In this document: positions 28,373 to 37,208 of the stretch, piece by piece
How positions within the stretch are numbered: position 1 is the stretch's first letter
Layout of the letters: the number at the start of each line of letters is the position of its first letter
Origin: Fusobacterium sp. DD2
GTDB lineage: Bacteria > Fusobacteriota > Fusobacteriia > Fusobacteriales > Fusobacteriaceae
Direction: 5' to 3'
NCBI RefSeq assembly: GCF_018205345.1
Contig: NZ_JADRHM010000004.1
Location: 1-62,389, forward strand
Length of the DNA: 62,389 nt
Position numbers and translations under genes: made by a program
Notes under the pieces: generated by a model
Databases searched by the model: none
What the model was told of the DNA's origin: nothing
The model's input: the letters and a program-made list of their open reading frames with translations, nothing else

Positions 28373-30820
28373 TTACACCTCTTTTCGCACAGGTGGTCTG
28401 GTATCAAAGGCATGGAGCAGTTCTTCAAATACAGGGTGGAACTGTATCACACCGACACGACCATATAAATCACTGATAAGGCATTGCCCGTTTTCCAAAT
28501 CACGCAATCGCTTCTGATTGTTTTCGTCCTCTGGGTCTACACCAAAAAAGGCTAAGGTCTTTTTAATCTCGTTAAGGTCAGTGGAACGAAATGCAAATTT
28601 TAAGCCGAGGTTATTTTTCAGTTTTTCATCTAAGAGGTCGTCTGTATTTTGGGTCACGAAATATACCCCAGCGTTCATAGCACGACCAGCCCGAACCAGC
28701 TTCATAGATAGTGTTTTTCCTTGTGCTACCTGTAAAAAGCTCCATGCTTCGTCTAAATCTACAATCTTGAAAATGCTTCGGTCTGTATGGATAAAGTCTA
28801 AAGCAAAGGTACTAATGACAATCAGCATAGCAACGGATAAAAGCTCCATAGTGGTATATTCCTCAAAGGAAGTTTCCTTGTCGGGAAGTACCAAGTCCGC
28901 AACCTGTATAATGTTCAGTTGTTTTTCTAAGCTGATAGACTGCTCCACATAACCATTACTGAATAATAAATGTGCAAAGTCATAGTCTGTAAAACTTTCG
29001 ATATGGTCGGCTATACTGGTACTTAGTGGCGTATTCTCAACCCGTAATTCCTCAATCACTTTCATCAACCCTCGTACTTCACTATTGGTTACTGCACGAA
29101 TGGCTTTTCTAAGGATTGGGAAGCGTTCCCCATCACGAGAGGAAATCCCCGTAAGGAATGTCAGAATATCAATAGCCAGTGATTCAGAATCTTTGGGATT
29201 TTTCATAATCACATAAGGGTCAAGTAAGCCTTTGTTTTTCTCATCAGAAGTCAGAGTGACGATATTGATTTCATGGGAAATCTCTGGCAAGGTTTCTTTC
29301 CATCTGCCACGTTCTGCTTTTGGGTCTACAATCACTGCTTGTGCCCCATAAAGCACCGCATAATAGACGATAAGGTTATTCGCAAAGGATTTACCACCAC
29401 CCAGCGAATCAACAAAAGCCGACGCTAACGCATTGGTTACTGAACCCTTAACCCCTTGACTGGCAAGAGCAGGTTTCAGATAGACATTGCGTCCAGTATC
29501 TAAGCTGTAGCCAACATAAATCCCCTCATTTTCCCCCAGCATTTGAGTAGCACCAAAACCTAAACCAGCGAGGAAATCAGAGGTCACGTATTGAATATAA
29601 TCATTCATATAACGCTTGCTGGCAGGTAAAAATTCTTCATGTAAGCCGAGCATATCCCCAAATGGTCGTACCAGTTTTACGCTTAAATCGTCATAAAAAT
29701 CTTTCACTTCATTACAACGACGTTTGAGTTCGTCAAGATCATTTGCTGATACCCTTACCACATAAGACAGCTTGTACATAGATTCCTTGCTTTGGTCTAA
29801 ATTGGTTTCCAGCTCATTCACACTTTCCAGAGCTTCCGCCACATTGGAGCTGGTTTCATTATCACTTTGCCAAGCGTGGTTATCCAAGTCTTTCAGTTCT
29901 TTCTTTTTATTGCGGACAGTAGATAGGGCTTTACGATTCGCTACAATTTCCACATTCATTGACGTATCAATCGGGAATGTAAATTGCTGTTGCTGGTAGT
30001 AGAAGATTTCAGAGGACGGGAAGTCCAGTTCTCCGACAATGCTGTTAATGGTAAAGTAAGCTACATAGACGGTTTCATCTTCCTGCTGGATTTTCAAATA
30101 TCGCTGTTTTTCTTCCACCAAACAGCGAGTAGGCTTAATCAAGTCATAGTATTTAATCAGCGTTTCATTATCCAGCTTTTTCTTTGATAGATGGTACTCA
30201 TACTCTTCATAGGCAGTGCCTGTCTGTCCGTAAAGGTGTTCAATCAGATAGCCGAAGTCGTCCTTATCTAACCTGCGGATTTTGAAACGACGAGAGATTT
30301 TATTTTCTAAGAGCTTTTCCATCTTCTGAAAACGCAGGATTTCATCATTACTCATACTAACAAAATCGCCCATCAGCTTATGGTTCACATCATAGACAAA
30401 ATCAGACAAAGCATTTTTTGCTTCAACGGTAAGACTTTTCATAGAAAACTCCTGATCGTTGAGAAGCAACTTAAAGCCGATAAAGAAACGGTAGTTCACT
30501 TGATTTTCGCCAATCATGGATATTAAAGCGTCTGTCTGTTGGTCGATTTTGTCATAGGCAACCGCTTTGAGCTTGCCAGTGACTTCATTTTTGGAACGCT
30601 CTTGTGCAGAACGTATGCTGGATTCTGTACTGATTTGTAAAGCATGAATTTTGCCATCACGATTTTGTGCGATAAGCTGTCTGAAAGAATCATGCACTTG
30701 TATTTTCTGTTCTGGACTTAGAAATGAGTAATTGTAAGGAACAAGCTCATAGTAAGCATAACATTCCCCGTCTTTATTCCAGACGAGATTGTTTTCAATG
30801 TATTTAATTGGATATGCCAT
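28373..30820 (-). CDS. orf16: Tn916 Orf16, VirB4-like conjugation ATPase
   Basis: An 815-residue ATPase that powers the secretion channel. Walker A is SLGGGKSFANN (about 470) and Walker B IFKIVDLDEAWSFL (about 690), then a TQNTDDL motif. The ATG at 30820 (MAYPIKYIEN) after AGGAG is used; an upstream in-frame ATG would overlap orf17 much further and lacks an RBS. 815 residues is the usual length. Confidence 0.96.
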   Translation of the reverse strand: MAYPIKYIENNLVWNKDGECYAYYELVPYNYSFLSPEQKIQVHDSFRQLIAQNRDGKIHALQISTESSIRSAQERSKNEVTGKLKAVAYDKIDQQTDALISMIGENQVNYRFFIGFKLLLNDQEFSMKSLTVEAKNALSDFVYDVNHKLMGDFVSMSNDEILRFQKMEKLLENKISRRFKIRRLDKDDFGYLIEHLYGQTGTAYEEYEYHLSKKKLDNETLIKYYDLIKPTRCLVEEKQRYLKIQQEDETVYVAYFTINSIVGELDFPSSEIFYYQQQQFTFPIDTSMNVEIVANRKALSTVRNKKKELKDLDNHAWQSDNETSSNVAEALESVNELETNLDQSKESMYKLSYVVRVSANDLDELKRRCNEVKDFYDDLSVKLVRPFGDMLGLHEEFLPASKRYMNDYIQYVTSDFLAGLGFGATQMLGENEGIYVGYSLDTGRNVYLKPALASQGVKGSVTNALASAFVDSLGGGKSFANNLIVYYAVLYGAQAVIVDPKAERGRWKETLPEISHEINIVTLTSDEKNKGLLDPYVIMKNPKDSESLAIDILTFLTGISSRDGERFPILRKAIRAVTNSEVRGLMKVIEELRVENTPLSTSIADHIESFTDYDFAHLLFSNGYVEQSISLEKQLNIIQVADLVLPDKETSFEEYTTMELLSVAMLIVISTFALDFIHTDRSIFKIVDLDEAWSFLQVAQGKTLSMKLVRAGRAMNAGVYFVTQNTDDLLDEKLKNNLGLKFAFRSTDLNEIKKTLAFFGVDPEDENNQKRLRDLENGQCLISDLYGRVGVIQFHPVFEELLHAFDTRPPVRKEV

Positions 30821-31196
30821 AAAATTCACTCCTAACTGCTGTAATGGCTTCTTGTGGCTGGTTTCTGCCAAGCGTTACTTTTTTTCCTGCATAGGTCAGC
30901 TTTGGTCGCAGTGCATAAGCAATGACAGACTTCAAAAATCCATAAGGCTTTTTACCATCAAAAGTTTTTGTAGACATAAACCATGTGAAAGCCACAGGAA
31001 TCCCAAAGTATTTGAGAAATGCTCCCTCTATCATGGAAAGAGGGGGCAAGTTGCCAAGTATCATCACTGCAAAGAGTGACACGACAAACCATGTCATTTG
31101 CGTAAAGGTTATGGGAAACGGAAGTCTAAAATCATTGATAGAATACAGTACCTTTTCCACAGACCAGATACTGGTATAGCTTCGTATTTTCTTCAT
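30804..31196 (-). CDS. orf17: Tn916 Orf17, TcpE-family membrane protein
   Basis: A 130-residue channel protein with two hydrophobic segments (MTWFVVSLFAVMILG and FLKYFGIPVAFTWFM). The ATG at 31196 (MKKIRSYTS) follows AAAGGA. The longer frame to 31310 would run into ardA and lacks an RBS. Overlaps orf16 by 17 bases. Confidence 0.92.
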   Translation of the reverse strand: MKKIRSYTSIWSVEKVLYSINDFRLPFPITFTQMTWFVVSLFAVMILGNLPPLSMIEGAFLKYFGIPVAFTWFMSTKTFDGKKPYGFLKSVIAYALRPKLTYAGKKVTLGRNQPQEAITAVRSEFYGISN

Positions 31197-31284
31197 GTAA
31201 TCAATCCTTTCATAAAAAATAGGGGTAGCTGATTGAGCCACCCCGTAAAATAGAAAATCTGCCAGTAGTAATGTACCGACAGAT

Positions 31285-31782
31285 TTAATAGACGATTTCA
31301 AAAATCCCATGATTGGTTGAGATAAACGTTCCTGAAAGGTCTAAATCCCGACCATAGGCTTGATAATCAATATAGTTTTGAAGACTAGCTGGTACTTCGC
31401 CTAAAGCACCCGTTTCTTCAATGTAGTAGCGTGCCACGTCATACATATCATCACAATCGGAATGAATGATAATATCCTCTTGATGTTCGCTTAGTTCTTC
31501 AATGCTTGAAAAATGAGTGAGCAGAGCAGATAGCTCCGATTGTAATTCTTCGGGTAATTCCGATACCATTTCCCATAGTCGATTGAGTTCGCCAATGGAA
31601 GTGTATTCGTCAACCGTAAAGGGTAACTCGTAGTCATGAATGGCGTATTCCTCATATTCATCATTCAAGCCGATTTTCTCTTTGACTTCCTCAAAGTCAA
31701 TGGGAAAGGTAAACCACGCACCGACCAATTCGCCCTCATTGTATTTGCCTAAATTCGCAATATAGACTTGCATATCGTCCAT
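31285..31782 (-). CDS. ardA: ArdA antirestriction protein (Tn916 Orf18)
   Basis: A 165-residue acidic DNA mimic that inhibits type I restriction enzymes on entry of the transposon (MQVYIANLGKYNEGELVGAWF, ...EYEEYAIHDYELPF). Strongly acidic throughout, full length. It is relevant here because the host locus at 49-57 kb is a type I system. Confidence 0.96.
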   Translation of the reverse strand: MDDMQVYIANLGKYNEGELVGAWFTFPIDFEEVKEKIGLNDEYEEYAIHDYELPFTVDEYTSIGELNRLWEMVSELPEELQSELSALLTHFSSIEELSEHQEDIIIHSDCDDMYDVARYYIEETGALGEVPASLQNYIDYQAYGRDLDLSGTFISTNHGIFEIVY

Positions 31783-31898
31783 ATATTCACGTCCTTTCTT
31801 TGTAGAGATTCAAAAATCCCTACCGCACTTCGTTTGGTGTACCATTCCTTTGCGGAACATAAGAAAACCACTTATATTCCACAAAAGAACGGTTTTAT

Positions 31899-32120
31899 TT
31901 AAGCACCAATAATGCGATTGAATAGCTCTAGTAAAATGTCTTTTACTCCAGCAGCGTTGAAGACTAAGCCAACCGCAATAATCGCAATAATTAAAAAGCC
32001 AATCAGTTTGCTAAACTCACGCTTGAAGCCAAGATACAAGCCAATCACAACGATTGCTAAAAGCACCAGTGATTGAGCGTTTGATAGAAACCAGTTATAA
32101 AGGTTTTGTCCAAAATTCAT
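31899..32120 (-). CDS. orf19: Tn916 Orf19, small membrane protein
   Basis: A 73-residue protein with two to three hydrophobic segments (SLVLLAIVVIGLYLGF, LIGFLIIAIIAVGLVFNAAG). Part of the conjugation module; conserved Tn916 length. Its start has a GAGGAG ribosome site. Confidence 0.9.
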   Translation of the reverse strand: MNFGQNLYNWFLSNAQSLVLLAIVVIGLYLGFKREFSKLIGFLIIAIIAVGLVFNAAGVKDILLELFNRIIGA

Positions 32121-32162
32121 AAAAATGTTCTCCTCTCTATATTCAATGAATTTGTATTTGAG

Positions 32163-33368
32163 TTATTTTTTTGTTGTTATCACGTCCTGTTCTTTTACTG
32201 ACTGTTGCTTCAAAATCTGCTTGTGTCGGTCTGTCAGTTTCGCATGGTCGAGAATGTCTTTTACAACCTGCGTCTGGTTGATTTCATCAAGTTTAATCGC
32301 AACCTTTAAGGTCGGGGCAACTTGATGAGATAGCCAGTTCAGCGTCCTTTGGAAGGAGTAAGGCTCTGGTTTTGTGGTTAGTTTTAATCGTTCACGATTG
32401 TTCCCAATAAACCAAGCCCATTCTTCATTCAGTTTCCAATCAGAACGAGGTTTGGAATCGTCTTTATCTACAAAACGGATATACCGATTGATAATTTTAA
32501 AGGCGGTATGCTCTGGATTGTCATAGACGAGTAAATCACGGACTGCATAATAGGCACGCTCATTTTTCAATCGAATCTCAAAACGGTTTTTTACTTCTGC
32601 GTCTTCAATGGGAATATCATTTTTCTTGTACTGCTCGTAGTCCTTTTCATAGATACAGAAATAAACTTCACTTTGTAATGAACCGATATAGAGGGTGTTT
32701 CCCATACATTCCTTTTCCTCTTTGCGTACCAGTTCGCCACTGCGATAGCTTTTAAAACTGCGGAAGACGGAGATACATTCTTCCTGTTGGCACTTTTCAG
32801 TGAGTACAGGGATATTTAAAATCCCTGTCTTATCGTTAATGGCAAGGTCAAGGCGTTTCATCACACCGCCAGCCACCAAAACGTCCATAAAGAACTCATA
32901 CCAGCTTCTTTGTTGTGCCAGAAGATAGCTTTCAAATTGTCTGCACCCACGACCTTTCAATTCCACCAGAACTCCTTTGTCCAGTTCATGGGAGCAAAGG
33001 ACGAATATGTCGCCTAAAGCATAATGCTCTGAATAAGAATAGAAACCATAGTCCTCATGAAGAAAATAGGACAGTTTCAGTTGTAAGATGTTTTCGACCA
33101 CCTGCTGTACGTCTGTTGTCGGAAAGCGAATTCTTACATAATCAAACAGCATTTCAAGGGGAGCGTCGGGATTGAAGCGTTCCAGAGCTTCCCAAAGGGA
33201 CTGCTGTAAATCCTCTGATGGCTTGACTTTTCCTGTTTCAATATCGCTTAGATACTGCCTTGTAATACCAGTCGCAACAGCTAAACGGTTTTGAGATAGT
33301 CCATAAGCCAAGCGTTTTTCTTTTAAATGCTGTAACCAAGTTTGTTCATTCAGTAAAAATCCCTCCAA
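32163..33368 (-). CDS. orf20: Tn916 relaxase Orf20 (MobT family)
   Basis: A 401-residue Rep_trans-type relaxase that nicks oriT. N-terminal helix-turn-helix (YGLSQNRLAVATGITRQYLSDIETGK, about 17-45) is followed by the Rep_trans domain (LKLSYFLHEDYGFYSYSEHY..., MKRLDLAINDKTGIL). Intact length. Confidence 0.95.
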   Translation of the reverse strand: MEGFLLNEQTWLQHLKEKRLAYGLSQNRLAVATGITRQYLSDIETGKVKPSEDLQQSLWEALERFNPDAPLEMLFDYVRIRFPTTDVQQVVENILQLKLSYFLHEDYGFYSYSEHYALGDIFVLCSHELDKGVLVELKGRGCRQFESYLLAQQRSWYEFFMDVLVAGGVMKRLDLAINDKTGILNIPVLTEKCQQEECISVFRSFKSYRSGELVRKEEKECMGNTLYIGSLQSEVYFCIYEKDYEQYKKNDIPIEDAEVKNRFEIRLKNERAYYAVRDLLVYDNPEHTAFKIINRYIRFVDKDDSKPRSDWKLNEEWAWFIGNNRERLKLTTKPEPYSFQRTLNWLSHQVAPTLKVAIKLDEINQTQVVKDILDHAKLTDRHKQILKQQSVKEQDVITTKK

Positions 33369-33376
33369 TCAAAAAG

Positions 33377-33540
33377 GCGTATGTCAACTTTTAAAGCCCA
33401 TTTGACATACGCTGAAATTTTGTAAATCCCTTGTAACCAAAGGATTTTCTAATGTTTTTTTGACTGTTTCCTGTCGATTTGTACCCCCCTGTTAGATACG
33501 GGGGGTTAAGTGCTGGCGTGGCTATTGCCACACCAGCCAG
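33377..33540. other. oriT: Tn916 oriT region
   Basis: Between orf20 and orf21 are three inverted repeats: GCGTATGTCAA/TTGACATACGC (33377-33387 and 33402-33412), CCCCCC/GGGGGG (about 33484-33505) and GCTGGCGTGG...CCACACCAGC (33512-33537). This is the location and structure of the known Tn916 origin of transfer. Confidence 0.85.
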
Positions 33541-33545
33541 CAAGA

Positions 33546-34931
33546 TCAGTCCACACCTGCGACTTCCGCTTCGCACGTCGCCTGCGTGGACTGTCTGCTG
33601 TTGGATAACTTTTTAATTTCCTCCAAGAAATCATATCCTTTTGGTACAAGGGGAGTATAAAACTCTGATATGACACTTGTTCCTACATCAACATAGCCAC
33701 GACCTTTGATTCGCTTTAAGAAGAAATCCTTTTGTACGTCACTGCCAAACATCATGCCATAGCCCATTTCAGACATACGACCTAAAGCCACTCTGAAATT
33801 AAACTGATCACGGATTCCGTCGCCTAAATATTTTGCGTCTGGACGTTGACAAGCCAGTATTAGAAAGAAGCCAGCTTGACGACCTAACATGACAATCTGT
33901 TTCAGCTTATTCATAACTGCGGTGTTTTCTTTTGTTCCCAGCATTTCCATGAAAGCGACGTATTCATCAAAGATTAAGAAGTGTGCCGGGAGACCTAAGT
34001 AAGCATAATTTTTGCCAGTCTTATAGTTCTTCATCTGCTTCATTTCCTCACTACGTTTCATCATTTCTTCATAGAATGTTTCAATGCAAGAAAGCAAGTC
34101 TTCTTTTCTATAGTAGACATTTGCCATCACAGAACCTAAGTCCGCAAGATCAGCATTTTTCGGGTCAAGAATATACAGTTTTGAATCTGTATGAAGCAAG
34201 GCTTCAATCAGTGTCAGTATAAAGTAAGTTTTACCGCCACCTGTACCACCAGCAATCAACATATGAGGGAGCTTATCATATTCCCACCATACGTTTTTCA
34301 TTAAGCGAAGTTTACCATCTTTAGCTTCTACTTCATCAATAGAAATACGACTGGCTATGGTGTCATAGAGCAAAGTATATTCCACATAGGAATCCTTTAA
34401 CTCTTTATCCGTCAGCTCACAGTACAAGCCACTCTCTAATTTCTTTTCCAAGTGTAAGAGTTGGTCTTGATATTTTCCCAGCGTGATTTCCACCCGTATC
34501 TGTATCAAGCCATTTTTAAGTCGATAATACATTTTAGGGAAGTAGGTTATCTTTTCCTTTGTACGACCAGCACTATCTTTAAAGAAACCCTCTGTTTTGA
34601 CCTGTTCAGATTCATACCACTTGTTTTCAAGTATCATCTTTGCCAGTTTTTGACGGTGGTAAAGTTGTTTAACCGTATCATAGCGAACCCGTTTGAATAC
34701 AAACGCTACCAGCAAGCAGATAAGAATTGCGACACTGAAACTGATAATTAAATAGGGAATGTCAATCTTATCTGCTTGTGATAGGTTAAAATCCTGCCAG
34801 TTGATCTGCTGGATTGTCTTCACATGAAACAGTCCGACAACCAGCAGGAAAACAGGCAGGAGTGACGCTATCGTAAAATGAAAGACTAAATCTTTACCAG
34901 ATGGGCGAATCCTTTTACCACGCTGTTTCAT
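33546..34931 (-). CDS. orf21: Tn916 coupling protein Orf21 (FtsK/SpoIIIE family)
   Basis: A 461-residue DNA pump that links the relaxosome to the channel. Two N-terminal TM segments (FTIASLLPVFLLVVGLF and LIISFSVAILICLLVAFVF), Walker A LIAGGTGGGKTYF (about 230) and Walker B HFLIFDEYVAF (about 325). Full length. Confidence 0.96.
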   Translation of the reverse strand: MKQRGKRIRPSGKDLVFHFTIASLLPVFLLVVGLFHVKTIQQINWQDFNLSQADKIDIPYLIISFSVAILICLLVAFVFKRVRYDTVKQLYHRQKLAKMILENKWYESEQVKTEGFFKDSAGRTKEKITYFPKMYYRLKNGLIQIRVEITLGKYQDQLLHLEKKLESGLYCELTDKELKDSYVEYTLLYDTIASRISIDEVEAKDGKLRLMKNVWWEYDKLPHMLIAGGTGGGKTYFILTLIEALLHTDSKLYILDPKNADLADLGSVMANVYYRKEDLLSCIETFYEEMMKRSEEMKQMKNYKTGKNYAYLGLPAHFLIFDEYVAFMEMLGTKENTAVMNKLKQIVMLGRQAGFFLILACQRPDAKYLGDGIRDQFNFRVALGRMSEMGYGMMFGSDVQKDFFLKRIKGRGYVDVGTSVISEFYTPLVPKGYDFLEEIKKLSNSRQSTQATCEAEVAGVD

Positions 34932-34959
34932 GCGAAAAAGTCTCCTTTCTACCTAGCGA

Positions 34960-35346
34960 CTATTTGTCTTGTGTCGGTTCTTTCTTTGCTTGTGGTTGAG
35001 CTTTGAATGAACTAGAATCCTTTGTCAGCACAATATCGTCTGCCTTGATATACCAGTCAACATCTGCTCCTTGATAGGTGGCAGTAGCAACGGTGTCCGC
35101 AATGGGATTGATAAGTTCCACCCGTGCGTTATAATCAAACTCTTTCAAAGGCACGCTGGCAGGAATACTTACTTGAATCATGCGTCCTTGTCCTTTGGAT
35201 TTTAAGTCATAGGTACGTTCCTTGATTTCATCTGAAACCGACCCGTCTTCATTTTGGATTCTCACTTCACGACGTAGAGCAGAGAATTTCAATTCTCCAA
35301 AAGTCGTGTCTTTATCTAATACAATGCCATTTGCTAATCTCATCAT
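34960..35346 (-). CDS. orf22: Tn916 Orf22, YdcP/DUF961 family
   Basis: A 128-residue protein of the DUF961 family (GIVLDKDTTFGELKF...VRIQNEDGSVSDEIKERTY). Present near the entry end of most Tn916-type ICEs; function unproven. Shares the family fold with Orf23 next to it. Confidence 0.93.
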   Translation of the reverse strand: MMRLANGIVLDKDTTFGELKFSALRREVRIQNEDGSVSDEIKERTYDLKSKGQGRMIQVSIPASVPLKEFDYNARVELINPIADTVATATYQGADVDWYIKADDIVLTKDSSSFKAQPQAKKEPTQDK

Positions 35347-35361
35347 TTTTCCTCTCTTTCT

Positions 35362-35676
35362 TTATTCTTTTATCATGTCGTCAGCATGTAAAAGGTAATT
35401 TGTAAAACCACGAGTGCCGATTTTGTAGCCCTCTGCGGTAATACGTGGATTGACTAACTTCACACGTTCCTCAAAGCCGAAATGTTTTTCGCCAGCTTCA
35501 GCAGGAAGCACCACCACAATATCATCTGCTCTTTGAACATCAGAATAGAGATTATAGCTTCTTGATAAGACAGTTAGCCGTCCGTTGATTCTTCGCTGAA
35601 CGACTTTATCCTCGCCAGCAAATTCTAAATTGCCGAATGTTTTTTCCATGTTGGGAATCACAAATTTAAGTTCCAT
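35362..35676 (-). CDS. orf23: Tn916 Orf23, YdcP/DUF961 family
   Basis: A 104-residue DUF961 protein (MELKFVIPNMEKTFGNLEF...), paralogous to Orf22. First large gene of the transfer operon. Confidence 0.93.
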   Translation of the reverse strand: MELKFVIPNMEKTFGNLEFAGEDKVVQRRINGRLTVLSRSYNLYSDVQRADDIVVVLPAEAGEKHFGFEERVKLVNPRITAEGYKIGTRGFTNYLLHADDMIKE

Positions 35677-35698
35677 ATTTTTACCTATCCTTTCTTTT

Positions 35699-35773
35699 TT
35701 ATTGGCTGAATGAATGTTTGATGGTCTTAAAGAGTGGGGAACGACCTTTTGATTCTTGATTTTTTGTTTTCAT
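35699..35773 (-). CDS. Small basic peptide at the head of the Tn916 transfer operon
   Basis: A 24-residue frame MKTKNQESKGRSPLFKTIKH... with GGAAG upstream at eight bases. It corresponds to the orf24 position of Tn916. No known function; it could be a leader peptide. Confidence 0.55.
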   Translation of the reverse strand: MKTKNQESKGRSPLFKTIKHSFSQ

Positions 35774-35806
35774 AAGTTCACTTCCTTTCAAAATCGGGTA
35801 AAAAAA

Positions 35807-35833
35807 TAGACACCTCATTTTTTGAAGTGTCTA
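35807..35833. terminator. Hairpin near the right Tn916 end
   Basis: TAGACACCTCA and TGAAGTGTCTA flank a T-run, giving a stem with one G-T position preceded on the minus strand by A/T-rich sequence. It would stop or attenuate transcription crossing the transposon end. Confidence 0.6.
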
Positions 35834-35916
35834 CCTATTAAATATTCAAATTTTATTGGAAGTATCTTTATATCTTCACTTTTCAAGGATAAATCGTCGT
35901 ATCAAAGCTCATTCAT

Positions 35917-35939
35917 AAGTAGTAAATTAGTAGTAAATT
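35917..35939. repeat. Integrase arm-type repeats at the transfer-gene end of Tn916
   Basis: AAGTAGTAAATT is followed directly by AGTAGTAAATT; the same motif is at 16748-16768 near the other end. Confidence 0.65.
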
Positions 35940-36015
35940 GAGTGGTTTTGACCTTGATAAAGTGTGATAAGTCCAGTTTTTATGCGGATAACTAGATTTT
36001 TATGCTATTTTTCAC

Positions 36016-36675
36016 TTAAAAAAAAGCTATAAAAGTCGATTGTTTGACAACTTAGATTTCGTTATAAAGAATTTAAAGAAAATCAAAAATGACTATTTTA
36101 AAGATCATGAGAAATATTTAATTCAGGGACTTATAGATTATTTAAGCTGGAAAAGTTCTAATTCTAATAATGTAAAACTTCTAACATTGAAGTTTGAAGA
36201 TTATTGGGAAAAAATGATAGAGGTATATCTTAATAAAAATTTTGAAAATTATATAGATGATAAAATTATATGGGGAGATAATCCAGGGTTTAAATTTTAT
36301 AAACCAGATAAACTCTATGTAGAAAATAATATTGCAGAAAAACTAGAAAATGAGATGTATAGGTGTTTTAAAGTTGAGTTTGACCATTATTGCAAAGTGA
36401 AAGATAAAATTTATATTTTCGATTCTAAATATTTTGGAAATTATGATATAGGCTTAAACTATAAACAACTATTCTATGAGTATTTTTTAAGGCAAAAATA
36501 TAATAAAGCTGTAATAGTTAATGGATTGTTAATTCCTACAAATAAAAAATATTCCACTAAGATTCATATAGATAGAACAGATCTTGATGGAGTAAAAATA
36601 ATTGAGCATTATATAAATCTTGAAGATGTTATGGATTGTGCTTTTGATAATAGAAAGTTGTTAAAATTTAATTAG
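36016..36675 (+). pseudogene. LlaJI-family restriction subunit, 5'-truncated at the Tn916 junction
   Basis: The C-terminal about 220 residues resemble the R2 subunit of LlaJI/McrBC-like restriction systems. The nuclease core shows PDKLYVE, then IYIFDSKYF (about residue 130), a PD-(D/E)xK arrangement. The frame is open from the A-rich Tn916 junction; only a TTG at 36040 offers a start and it has no RBS. The missing N-terminus is not found on the other side of Tn916, so the loss is a deletion/replacement, not simple insertion. Together with the C5-methyltransferase fragment at 7422 this is the other flank of a destroyed system. Confidence 0.75.
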
Positions 36676-36686
36676 TAGAGGTATTT

Positions 36687-37208
36687 ATGTTAAATAAGCT
36701 TTCTCATGTATTTTTCAACTCATCAATTATTATTCCTTATATACTTGCGATTGGTGTGTCTTCGTTGATGTCTAAGGAATCAATAGTCGGATTGATATGT
36801 TTATTGATATCCATTATATTAGCGATATCACAAATAATATTTATTAAATATTTAAGAAATAATTTACAAGTATTTAAAGTTAATGTAACTAATGTTGATG
36901 ATGAGGGAAATAATTGGTATATAGCAAGCTTTTTATCGTATTTTTCTCCATTTATAAAAAATTTATTAAGAAAAGAAATAGATAATTACTCTTGGATTTT
37001 AATGGGTATTGCAGCTATTTTATTGGTATTAGGAAATAAAACAACAAACAATCCAATACTGAGGATAGTAGGATATAACTCATATAAAATTAGCACGGAA
37101 CAAGGAAAAGATTTCACTTTATTAAGCAAGAGAAATATTAGAAAAAGCAATGACGTTAGAAAAGTGATACGTATTTTCGAAGATATATTAATGGAGGTAG
37201 AATATTGA
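36687..37208 (+). CDS. Membrane protein, KwaA-like partner of the next gene
   Basis: A 173-residue protein with about three to four TM segments (SSIIIPYILAIGVSSLM 12-28; SIVGLICLLISIILAISQIIFI 32-53; NYSWILMGIAAILLVLG 100-116) and a cytoplasmic C-terminus (NPILRIVGYNSYKIST..., LLSKRNIRKSNDV). It overlaps the DUF4868 gene by four bases, so both are translated together. In the Kiwa defence system a membrane sensor (KwaA) pairs with KwaB; size, topology and pairing fit, but sequence identity is not secure. Confidence 0.65.
   Translation: MLNKLSHVFFNSSIIIPYILAIGVSSLMSKESIVGLICLLISIILAISQIIFIKYLRNNLQVFKVNVTNVDDEGNNWYIASFLSYFSPFIKNLLRKEIDNYSWILMGIAAILLVLGNKTTNNPILRIVGYNSYKISTEQGKDFTLLSKRNIRKSNDVRKVIRIFEDILMEVEY

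Larger units (their letters stand above)
16630..36013 (-). mobile_element. Tn916: Tn916-like conjugative transposon with tet(M), interrupted by an IS3-family element
   Basis: The gene order from left is int, xis, orf8, orf7, orf9, KTR protein, tet(M), orf13-orf23 and the small orf24-like peptide. This is the complete Tn916 order, reversed relative to the usual map. Arm-type repeats AAGTAGTAAATT lie near both ends (about 16756-16768 and 35917-35939). Boundaries are approximate: the left end is between about 16607 and 16650, the right within the T/A-rich 36000-36024. The size is consistent with an 18.0-kb Tn916 plus the 1374 bases added by the inner IS. Confidence 0.95.

Noticed and set aside
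30821..30871. 17-residue longer N-terminus for Tn916 Orf16
   Set aside because: The upstream ATG lacks an RBS; ATG 30820 behind AGGAG gives the family length of 815.
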